Made by a program: the position numbers and the translations under genes
The notes under the pieces: model-generated
The model's input: only the letters and a program-made list of their open reading frames with translations
Told to the model about the DNA's origin: nothing
Database searches by the model: none
Shown here: piece after piece, positions 1-5,191 of the stretch
Numbering within the stretch: position 1 is the first letter of the stretch
How the letters are laid out: the number at the start of each line of letters is the position of its first letter
NCBI GenBank assembly: GCA_026390285.1
Contig: JAPLGH010000160.1
Coordinates: forward strand, 1 to 5,191
Source of the DNA: Caldisericota bacterium
GTDB taxonomy: Bacteria; Caldisericota; Caldisericia; Cryosericales; Cryosericaceae
Length of the DNA stretch: 5,191 bases
Reading direction: 5' to 3'

Positions 1-972
1 CGGGACCTTCTCGCCGGAGAACGGGTTGACCGCGTAGGCCCCCGTGAAGACACCCGTCTTCTCCCTGTCGGTCGACATGCGGTCGATCTCCGTCTTGGTC
101 TTGCTGGCCGCGACGTATGCATCGACTTCGACATGCTGTTCGCTCGCCACGATCTCATGGACCAGAGGATGTTCAGGTGCCAGCACGAGGAACGTGGCCC
201 CCATGAGCGTGTCCAGACGGGTCGTGAAGACGGGTGCCGGATGCTTCGAACCGTCGCCGGCCGACACGATGTCAAAGACGACCTCGGCACCAACCGACTT
301 GCCAATCCAGTTGCGCTGCATGATCTTGATGCGCTCGGGCCAGTCCACGGTATCAAGGTCGTCGGCCAGACGGTCAGCGTAGTCGGTGATCTTGAAGAAC
401 CACTGTTTCAGCTTCTTCTTCTCCACAGGGGTCCCGCAGCGCCAGCACTTGCCATCCTTTACCTGTTCGTTGGCGAGGACTGTCTTGCAGCTGGGGCACC
501 ACCACTGCTCCGACTCCTTCTCGTAGGCAAGGCCCCGTTTGTACAGGAGAAGAAAGAACCACTGGGTCCATCGGTAGTATTCGGGATCGGACGAATTGAT
601 CTCTCGTTCCCAGTCGTAGGAAGTCCCGATGAGTTTCAGCTGCCGCTTGAAGTTGGTCGTGTTCTTGATGGTGATCTCGCGCGGATTCTTCTTCAGCCGG
701 ATAGCCTCATTCTCGGCGGGGAGCCCGAATGCGTCCCAGCCCATGGGGTGGAGGACATTGAAGCCCTTCATGCGGTAGAAGCGACTGATGACGTCCGTGG
801 GGATATAGTTGCGGCAATGGCCGACGTGCAGGCCGTCTCCTGATGGATAGGGGAAGTAGTCCAGACAGAAGAGCTTCGGTTTGACGGAGTCCTCTTCCGT
901 CCGATAGGCCTTCTCGGCCTCCCAGAGGTCTTGCCACTTCGGTTCAATGCTATGAAAGTCGTATTCTTTCAT
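1..972 (-). CDS. leuS: Leucyl-tRNA synthetase, bacterial type (N-terminal 324 residues; gene continues past the left edge)
   Basis: Class I synthetase that activates leucine with ATP and charges tRNA(Leu) in the cytoplasm. The visible part begins MKEYDFHSIEPKWQ and carries the class I HIGH-type signature as HVGH (residues 49-52) in the context PYPSGDGLHVGHCRNY. LHPMGWDAFGLPAEN (74-88) is typical of bacterial LeuRS. A four-cysteine zinc module lies at C159, C162, C176 and C179. The CP1 editing domain starts near residue 225 and has its threonine-rich site TTRLDT (250-255); by alignment T255 corresponds to the E. coli specificity threonine T252. The start is secure: an in-frame TGA (976-978) lies just upstream of the ATG, and GGAG sits 6 bases before it. 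Family members have roughly 800-880 residues, so the rest of editing, the KMSKS loop and the anticodon-binding domain are outside the window. It lies 60 bases downstream of aspS on the same strand, probably in one operon. Confidence 0.97.
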   Translation of the reverse strand, partial: MKEYDFHSIEPKWQDLWEAEKAYRTEEDSVKPKLFCLDYFPYPSGDGLHVGHCRNYIPTDVISRFYRMKGFNVLHPMGWDAFGLPAENEAIRLKKNPREITIKNTTNFKRQLKLIGTSYDWEREINSSDPEYYRWTQWFFLLLYKRGLAYEKESEQWWCPSCKTVLANEQVKDGKCWRCGTPVEKKKLKQWFFKITDYADRLADDLDTVDWPERIKIMQRNWIGKSVGAEVVFDIVSAGDGSKHPAPVFTTRLDTLMGATFLVLAPEHPLVHEIVASEQHVEVDAYVAASKTKTEIDRMSTDREKTGVFTGAYAVNPFSGEKVP

Positions 973-978
973 TGGTCA

Positions 979-982
979 CTCC
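979..982 (-). promoter_or_regulatory. Ribosome binding site of leuS
   Basis: GGAG on the minus strand, 6 bases before the leuS ATG. With the in-frame TGA at 976-978 it fixes the start. Confidence 0.8.
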
Positions 983-985
983 AAT

Positions 986-1023
986 TGTGAATGCCTCATG
1001 TACCTGGTACAACGATGTTCACA
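986..1023 (-). promoter_or_regulatory. Possible nested stem-loop in the aspS-leuS spacer
   Basis: The 60-base spacer contains two nested inverted repeats that share nearly the same centre. The outer arms are TGTGAA (986-991) and TTCACA (1018-1023). The inner arms are TGTAC (999-1003) and GTACA (1007-1011) with a 3-base loop. The unpaired stretches between them are 7 and 6 bases. In the transcript the hairpin would end a few bases before the leuS Shine-Dalgarno. There is no U-tract, so it is not a standard intrinsic terminator. It could be a processing or translational-coupling element, or chance; the arms are short. Confidence 0.3.
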
Positions 1024-1032
1024 TTTCAAGGG

Positions 1033-2337
1033 TCAGGGCTGCAGCCTCTCCATGTCGCGCGGGAAAAGAGCGGCTTCGCGGAGATTTGTAAGTCCTGTCA
1101 ACTGCATGATGAACCGCTCCAGTCCGATGGCAAACCCGCCATGCGGGGGCATGCCAAAGCGGAACGTCTCCAGGTATGCTGCCACGGCTTCCTGCGTCAT
1201 TCCACGAGATTCGAGAGCCCTGGCGTAGTCCTCGAACTTGTTGAGACGCTGCCCACCAGTGACCAGCTCGGTCCCTCGGAACAACAGGTCGAATGAGTTG
1301 GAGTACTTGGGGTCGTCCGGGTTGGGCGCCGTGTAGAAGGGGCGCTTTACCATCGGGTATCCGGTAACGAACAGGAAATCGGACTGGAAGGTCTCGTTTG
1401 CCCACTCGCCCAGCCACTTCTCGTGTTGAGGGGCAAGGTCCGGCTCTGCCCGGCAATCCTCGCCATGATGTTCAAAGATCCACTGCTGAGCATCCGGGAA
1501 GTAGACGCGCGGAAAGGTCTCGGGCGTCAGCGGCATTGCGACCTTGAGAAGCTCCAGTTCTTTGGCGCAGTGCGCCGTGAGATAGGAGAGGATCCCTCTG
1601 ATGACGTCGGTCAGAAGAGCCATGACCGTCGTCTGGTCCTTGATGAACCCCATCTCGGCGTCCATGCTGACATACTCGTTCAGGTGACGGATGGTCTGGT
1701 GAGGTTCGGCTCTGAAGACAGGGGCCACTTCATACACGCGTTCGAAGATGCCGACCATCATCTGCTTGTAAAACTGAGGGCTCTGTGCCAGGTATGCCTG
1801 CTTCCCGAAGTACTCGATCGCGAAAACGTTGGCGCCTGACTCGGAAGCCGAGCCGATGATCTTGGGCGTCGCCACTTCGGTGAAGCCCTTGCTGTCAAGG
1901 ACCTCCCGGAATCCGTGGGCGGCGGCAGCGCTCAGTTTGAAGATGGCTTGCTTGGATGGCGCTCTGAGACCGACCATGGCATGGTCGAGAAACGTATCCA
2001 GATGCGCATTGATGACAGGTTTGTTGATCGGAAACGGCAACGCTTCGGTGACAGGAGACAACACAGTGAAGGAAGGGTCGTGCACTTCGTATCCACCGGC
2101 AGCCTGTGGCTCTGCGACTACCGTGCCCTCGACCTGGATGACACTCTCGACTAGCAGTCCGTCGATGGAGGCCACCGCCTCGGGAGCTTCCACGACAATC
2201 TGACAGATGCCAGAGCGATCGCGCAGGTGGACGAAGACCATCCCGCTTCCCAGCTTGCGGATGCGGTGCATCCACCCTGACATCATGATGCGTTCACCTG
2301 TGTGAGAGGATAGTTCGCTACTTAGCACACGTTCCAT
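1033..2337 (-). CDS. aspS: Aspartyl-tRNA synthetase, archaeal-type AspRS2 (probably non-discriminating)
   Basis: Class IIb synthetase that charges tRNA with aspartate; non-discriminating members also charge tRNA(Asn) for later amidation by GatCAB. The protein has 434 residues, the usual archaeal-type length, against nearly 600 for the bacterial form with its inserted domain. In order: OB-fold anticodon-binding domain (about 1-100, GWMHRIRKLG at 21-30); motif 1 (about 143-160, ending ATPKI); the QSPQ aspartate/ATP pocket region (185-188); motif 2 FRAEPHQTIRHLNEY (208-222); GTEL...GGQR (355-364); motif 3 GMPPHGGFAIGLERF (395-409); C-terminal FPRDMERLQP. I prefer the ATG at 2337 to the in-frame TTG at 2358: GGAGG sits 5 bases before the ATG, inside the longer frame, and the shorter N-terminus fits archaeal relatives. 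H24 matches the non-discriminating type, but the expected anticodon-loop proline appears as A80. AsnRS is excluded by the QSPQFYKQ and FDLLFRGTEL signatures. Confidence 0.95.
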   Translation of the reverse strand: MERVLSSELSSHTGERIMMSGWMHRIRKLGSGMVFVHLRDRSGICQIVVEAPEAVASIDGLLVESVIQVEGTVVAEPQAAGGYEVHDPSFTVLSPVTEALPFPINKPVINAHLDTFLDHAMVGLRAPSKQAIFKLSAAAAHGFREVLDSKGFTEVATPKIIGSASESGANVFAIEYFGKQAYLAQSPQFYKQMMVGIFERVYEVAPVFRAEPHQTIRHLNEYVSMDAEMGFIKDQTTVMALLTDVIRGILSYLTAHCAKELELLKVAMPLTPETFPRVYFPDAQQWIFEHHGEDCRAEPDLAPQHEKWLGEWANETFQSDFLFVTGYPMVKRPFYTAPNPDDPKYSNSFDLLFRGTELVTGGQRLNKFEDYARALESRGMTQEAVAAYLETFRFGMPPHGGFAIGLERFIMQLTGLTNLREAALFPRDMERLQP

Positions 2338-2342
2338 ATCAA

Positions 2343-2347
2343 CCTCC
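2343..2347 (-). promoter_or_regulatory. Ribosome binding site that decides the aspS start
   Basis: GGAGG on the minus strand, 5 bases before the ATG at 2337. It lies within codons 4-6 of the alternative frame opening at TTG 2358, which argues against that longer start. Confidence 0.8.
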
Positions 2348-2407
2348 ACATATGACAATGGCCGCTCTCAGGACAACCGCCCGGGACCGGCCCTCGACAA
2401 CCTTTAT

Positions 2408-2436
2408 AGGTTACTTCCTGACTGTCTTCCTGTCAA
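2408..2436 (-). promoter_or_regulatory. Candidate aspS promoter
   Basis: On the minus strand a perfect TTGACA (2431-2436) is followed after 17 bases by TAACCT (2408-2413), which keeps only three of six -10 consensus positions. A better -10-like TATAAA (2403-2408) sits 22 bases from the -35, too far for an ordinary sigma-70 site. The -35 lies in the inverted repeat CCTGTTGACAGG (2429-2440), and the -10 zone overlaps AACCT-ATAA-AGGTT (2399-2412); either could be an operator. The implied leader before aspS is about 60-65 bases. Confidence 0.35.
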
Positions 2437-2671
2437 CAGGAACGTGCTGATGAATGGACATGGGCAGTTGACCGTGCTCCAGATGTCGCTGAACCTGGTT
2501 ATCGTAACACCAGAGCAGACGGACGTCCAGTGCCACGTTCCAGTCCGGAGATGCATAATCCCCGGCGGGGCACTTGACGCAATCTGTGCTACGAGTATCC
2601 TGAGAGCAGGATCGTGCGCGTTCCCCCTTCTTCGCGCGTGTGGCAGGACAAGTGCCATTCGGCGAAGTCAA
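2411..2671 (-). pseudogene. Possible relic of a zinc-ribbon / helix-turn-helix (transposase-like) gene
   Basis: The frame gives an 86-residue peptide if read from TTG 2671; it stays open further upstream, overlapping the kinase start on the other strand, with no good start. It has scattered cysteines (C8, C22 and a CVKC pair at 31-34) after AKKGERAR. Its end, SIHQHVPVDRKTVRK (residues 72-86), resembles the second half of the helix-turn-helix in many transposases and resolvase-like proteins, where a consensus such as EIARxLGVDRKTVRKY is common. The TAA falls where such proteins usually continue with Y or W and a long catalytic region, so at best this is a fragment. The aspS -35 candidate lies within it. 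I do not recognise the family and it could be chance. Confidence 0.2.
2574..2601 (+). promoter_or_regulatory. Candidate promoter of the PAS kinase gene
   Basis: TTGACG (2574-2579, five of six -35 positions) and TATCCT (2596-2601, four of six -10 positions) are 16 bases apart on the plus strand. Transcription would begin near 2608, leaving an untranslated leader of about 175 bases. No operator-like repeat flanks it. The call rests on consensus matching alone. Confidence 0.3.
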
Positions 2672-2771
2672 GGAGAGTTCAGGAGCTGCGAATGCAGAGA
2701 ACAGGCACAGGATAGTCGTCGGCAGAGCGGGGTGTCGCTGGTATGGCCAAACGTGGCACGGGAATAAGCAG

Positions 2772-2777
2772 AAGGGG
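2772..2777 (+). promoter_or_regulatory. Ribosome binding site of the PAS kinase gene
   Basis: AAGGGG lies 5 bases before the ATG at 2783. An in-frame TAA at 2765-2767 rules out any earlier start, so the ATG is the first possible initiation codon. Confidence 0.6.
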
Positions 2778-2782
2778 AAATC

Positions 2783-5191
2783 ATGACTGACACGGAGATC
2801 CCTTCAGGTGAGAATTCCCTGGTACAGAGGCAAGCGGGGAAGATCGTGCAGGAGAGGCAAACGCGTTTCCGACGCATCTCAGCGATTACTTCGGATATTG
2901 CCTATTCCTGTCACACCAAGAAGGATGGTCGCTTTTCAATTGACTGGATGACGGGCGCGGCAGACAGCGTCACCGGTTACTCCGTCGAGGAGATCAAGGT
3001 GCACGGCTGTTGGCGTTTCCTGGTCGTCGAGGAGGATATTCCTCTCTTTGAGAAGAATGTCATCGGCCTGGCCCCGGGCTCACGCGGTTCGTGCGAACTT
3101 CGTATCCGGCACAAGAACGGCAGCATCGTTTGGATCTCCTCCCTCGCTGAGTGTGTTGCTGAAGCAAAGATTCCAGGGCTCCTCCTCTATGGCGGTTTGA
3201 CCGAGATCACCGCGCGCAAGCACGCAGAGGAGAAGCTGTCTGCTTCAGAGAACCGCTATCGCCGTCTGTTCGAGGCTGCCAAGGACGGCGTTTTGATCCT
3301 GGATGCAGACACCGGCATGATCATGGATGTGAATGCGTTCCTGACCGAGATGCTGGGGTTCTCCTGCGAGGAGTTCCTGGGGAAGCACATCTGGGACCTT
3401 GGGTTCTTCAAGGGCCTCGTGGCAGACGAGGCCGACTTCCTGAAATTGCAGCAGAAGGAGTACATCCGCTATGAAGACGTGTCACTGGAGACCGCTGACG
3501 GGCGGCGTATCAACGTGGAGTTCGTCAGCAACCTCTATCCGGTGGGCCAGGGCAAGGTGATTCAATGCAGTATCCGTCGCGCACATCTGGCGTCGTTCCC
3601 TGCGCAGAACCCGTACCCCGTTGTTGAGGTGGGGACCGACGGGGCGGTGCGCTACGCCAACCCGGCTGCCATGGCCACGCTTGCACGACTCGGTCTGAAC
3701 CCCGATGCCCGTCAGTTTCTGCCAGGGACACCAGAGGACCTCGCCCTTCTGCGGTCGCACTGCGAGCGGAACCCTCAGACCCAGGAACTGGACCTTGGCG
3801 GGGGGACCTTTCTCAAAGTGGTGACCGCACCCCCCGGCAGTGACTCCCTGCACGTCTATGCCATCGACATCACCGAGCGCAAGCGGGCGGAGGAGGCGTT
3901 GCGGCAGAGCGAAGTCAAGTACCGCCTGCTGATAGACACCGCTAGCGAATCAATCGTGGTCGCGCAAGACGGCCTGCTCAAGTTTGTCAATCCCGCGGCA
4001 CTTGACCTGTTGGGGGGCTATTCGGAGCAGGAAGTCATTAATAGACCATTTCCCGAGTTCATCCACCCGGATGATCGGAGCATGGTGGTTGAAAACTACC
4101 GGCGACGGATTGCAGACGAGGCAGAACAGCTTCCCCGCTATACGTTCAGAGTGGTTACCCGTGATGGCATTGTCAGGTGGGTGGAAATCAATGCGGCCTT
4201 GATTGAATGGGACGGGAAACCAGCCACGTTGAATCTCCTCACTGACATCACTGAGCGCAAGCAGGCGGAAGAGGAACTTCGGGAGAGCAAGAAGTTGCTT
4301 AGCCAAACCGAGAAGACGGCCCACATTGGCGGTTGGGTGCTTGATGCAGAAAAATTGACTCAAAAATGGACAGAGGAAACCTTCCGCATCCTCGAAATAG
4401 ATGTGACCGAGGGCGAGCCGAAGGTGCCCGAGGGTCTAGACTTCATTGCTCCCGCCTTCCGGCCAATGGCCGACGAAGCCATACGGAGAGCCATTGAAGT
4501 CGGCGAACCGTATGATCAGGAATGGGAAGCCATCACGGCGAAAGGGAATAGAAGATGGGTGCATGCGGTCGGAGAAACTTGTCAGGAACAGGGCAAAACC
4601 AAGCGCGTAGCAGGAACCTTCCAGGACATCACCGACCGCAAGCAGGCTGAAGAACTGACTCAGCGGGAACGAGCGTTTTTCGACGAACTGGTGGAGACAG
4701 CCCGGGAAGGTATTGCGATCAACGATCTCCAAGGAAAGGTCATGCGGGTGAACGCCGAGTTCGTGCGCATGTTTGGCTATGGGGCCAATGAGGCTGTCGG
4801 GCAATGTATCGACGACCTGGTGGTACCTCCCGCGCGCCAGGAAGAAGCTAGGGCGATAACAAGGTCTGCCGGCCAAGGGGAGGAATCCCTTCTGGAAACG
4901 GTGCGGCGCAGGAAAGACGGTACCCTCATTGATGTGTCCCTCATCAGCGCACCTATTCTGATCGCAGGGAAGCAGGAGGCGGTGTACGCCATCTACCGCG
5001 ACATCACTGAGAGCAAGCAGGCAGAAGCTCAACTGCGCCAGTCCCAGAAGATGGAAGCCATCGGTACACTGGCAGGAGGAGTGGCGCACGACTTCAACAA
5101 CCTGCTGACCGGCATCCTGGGCAACATCGCCCTCATGCGCACCAGCCTGCGCCCATCCGACCCCTTGCTGGAGAACCTGAATGGAGCCGAG
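2783..5191 (+). CDS. Multi-PAS sensor histidine kinase (N-terminal 803 residues; continues past the right edge)
   Basis: Two-component sensor kinase that would autophosphorylate on a histidine and pass the phosphate to a response regulator. I see no signal peptide or membrane segment, so it should be cytoplasmic. It has about six tandem PAS-like domains: PAS1 at 29-138, PAS2 at 155-265, PAS3 at 275-362 (short, begins NPYPVVEVGTDG), PAS4 at 376-488, PAS5 at 505-615 (PAS_3-like, begins AHIGGWVLD) and PAS6 at 631-740 (IDDLVVPP ... VYAIYRDIT). Each of the first five is followed by, and the sixth ends in, a DITERKxAEE-type linker, except that PAS2 runs directly into PAS3. The HisKA domain starts near 750 with QKMEAIGTLAGGVAHDFNN; H769 is the expected phosphoacceptor. 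This H-box form is frequent in hybrid kinases, but no receiver can be seen because the ATPase domain and C-terminus are outside. The ligands of the PAS domains cannot be read from sequence. The gene is divergent from aspS and has no visible partner regulator. Confidence 0.93.
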   Translation, partial: MTDTEIPSGENSLVQRQAGKIVQERQTRFRRISAITSDIAYSCHTKKDGRFSIDWMTGAADSVTGYSVEEIKVHGCWRFLVVEEDIPLFEKNVIGLAPGSRGSCELRIRHKNGSIVWISSLAECVAEAKIPGLLLYGGLTEITARKHAEEKLSASENRYRRLFEAAKDGVLILDADTGMIMDVNAFLTEMLGFSCEEFLGKHIWDLGFFKGLVADEADFLKLQQKEYIRYEDVSLETADGRRINVEFVSNLYPVGQGKVIQCSIRRAHLASFPAQNPYPVVEVGTDGAVRYANPAAMATLARLGLNPDARQFLPGTPEDLALLRSHCERNPQTQELDLGGGTFLKVVTAPPGSDSLHVYAIDITERKRAEEALRQSEVKYRLLIDTASESIVVAQDGLLKFVNPAALDLLGGYSEQEVINRPFPEFIHPDDRSMVVENYRRRIADEAEQLPRYTFRVVTRDGIVRWVEINAALIEWDGKPATLNLLTDITERKQAEEELRESKKLLSQTEKTAHIGGWVLDAEKLTQKWTEETFRILEIDVTEGEPKVPEGLDFIAPAFRPMADEAIRRAIEVGEPYDQEWEAITAKGNRRWVHAVGETCQEQGKTKRVAGTFQDITDRKQAEELTQRERAFFDELVETAREGIAINDLQGKVMRVNAEFVRMFGYGANEAVGQCIDDLVVPPARQEEARAITRSAGQGEESLLETVRRRKDGTLIDVSLISAPILIAGKQEAVYAIYRDITESKQAEAQLRQSQKMEAIGTLAGGVAHDFNNLLTGILGNIALMRTSLRPSDPLLENLNGAE
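3203..5029 (+). repeat. Five in-frame copies of a ~30-base PAS-to-PAS linker repeat
   Basis: The coding sequence for the linker (D/E)IT(E/A/D)(R/S)K(x)AE(E/A) recurs at 3203-3232, 3866-3895, 4244-4273, 4625-4654 and 5000-5029. The last four copies differ from each other at only a few bases, the first is more divergent, and all are in the same reading frame. The spacing of the last four (378, 381 and 375 bases) equals one PAS module. At protein level this is the usual signal-transmitting junction after PAS domains. At DNA level the near-identity offers sites for in-frame loss or gain of modules by recombination. Confidence 0.8.

Larger units (their letters stand above)
2338..2782. other. Divergent intergenic region between aspS and the PAS kinase
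   Basis: About 445 bases separate the two divergent starts. The region contains the aspS ribosome binding site, weak promoter candidates for both directions, two short inverted repeats (2399-2412 and 2429-2440), the kinase ribosome binding site, and a minus-strand frame (2411-2671) that may be a gene relic. I searched by eye for the conserved T-box sequence that often precedes synthetase genes in Firmicutes and found none. I see no tRNA or convincing terminator. Confidence 0.7.

Noticed and set aside
133..843. Long plus-strand open frame (236 codons) opposite leuS
   Set aside because: It is antisense to a secure leuS coding region; its composition (runs of LLL, GG, PA) mirrors the opposite strand and no family is recognisable.
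1019..1456. Minus-strand open frame of 145 codons overlapping aspS
   Set aside because: It is an out-of-frame shadow of aspS motif 2-motif 3 coding sequence, rich in R, G and P as expected from a shifted high-GC frame.
2360..2392. GGCCG...CGGCC inverted repeat in the aspS leader
   Set aside because: Five-base arms with a 23-base loop in GC-rich DNA are expected by chance.
2560..2571. GC hairpin CCCC-GGC-GGGG as a terminator
   Set aside because: The stem is only four pairs, no T-run follows on either strand, and no gene ends there.
2444..2767. Plus-strand open frame of 107 codons in the intergenic region
   Set aside because: No good ribosome binding site, no recognisable domain, many scattered Cys and Arg, and it overlaps both promoter candidates and the opposite-strand relic.
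2338..2782. T-box riboswitch upstream of aspS
   Set aside because: No T-box consensus (TGGNACCGCG-like) or antiterminator and U-tract is visible on the minus strand.
4436..5089. Minus-strand open frame (217 codons) opposite the PAS kinase
   Set aside because: It spans PAS5 to HisKA on the opposite strand, where the plus-strand domain assignment is unambiguous; the product resembles nothing known.

Overview
The window holds three real genes, two of them cut by the window edges, plus one intergenic stretch of about 445 bases. The organism looks like a bacterium of moderately high GC. The leucyl-tRNA synthetase is of the bacterial type and the Shine-Dalgarno sites are clear. The sensor kinase is a multi-PAS protein of a kind common in environmental bacteria. 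The aspartyl-tRNA synthetase belongs to the short archaeal-type (AspRS2) lineage, which is found in archaea and in a subset of bacteria. I cannot name the phylum from this.

Layout. Positions 1-972 (minus strand) hold the first 324 codons of leuS, leaving the window at its left edge. A 60-base gap (973-1032) follows, with the leuS ribosome binding site and a possible nested stem-loop. Positions 1033-2337 (minus) hold a complete archaeal-type aspS. It lies upstream of leuS on the same strand, so the two are probably co-transcribed. Positions 2338-2782 are the divergent intergenic region, with candidate promoters in both directions and a minus-strand frame that may be a decayed helix-turn-helix or transposase-like gene. 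From 2783 to the right edge (plus) runs an open frame of 803 codons. It encodes a soluble sensor histidine kinase with about six tandem PAS domains, followed by the start of the dimerisation/phosphoacceptor domain with the phosphorylatable histidine at residue 769. The catalytic ATPase domain, and any receiver domain, lie beyond the window.

How the genes relate. leuS and aspS form a translation cassette. If the AspRS is non-discriminating, as its lineage and one of two diagnostic positions suggest, the cell would make Asn-tRNA(Asn), and perhaps asparagine, through Asp-tRNA(Asn) and the GatCAB amidotransferase. The kinase is divergent and shows no functional link to the synthetases. The points most worth a second look are the mixed tRNA-discrimination signature of the AspRS, the GC mosaic and repeated linkers of the PAS array, and the possible gene relic in the intergenic region. 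I see no CRISPR array, tRNA, rRNA, T-box, intact insertion sequence or clear novel system.
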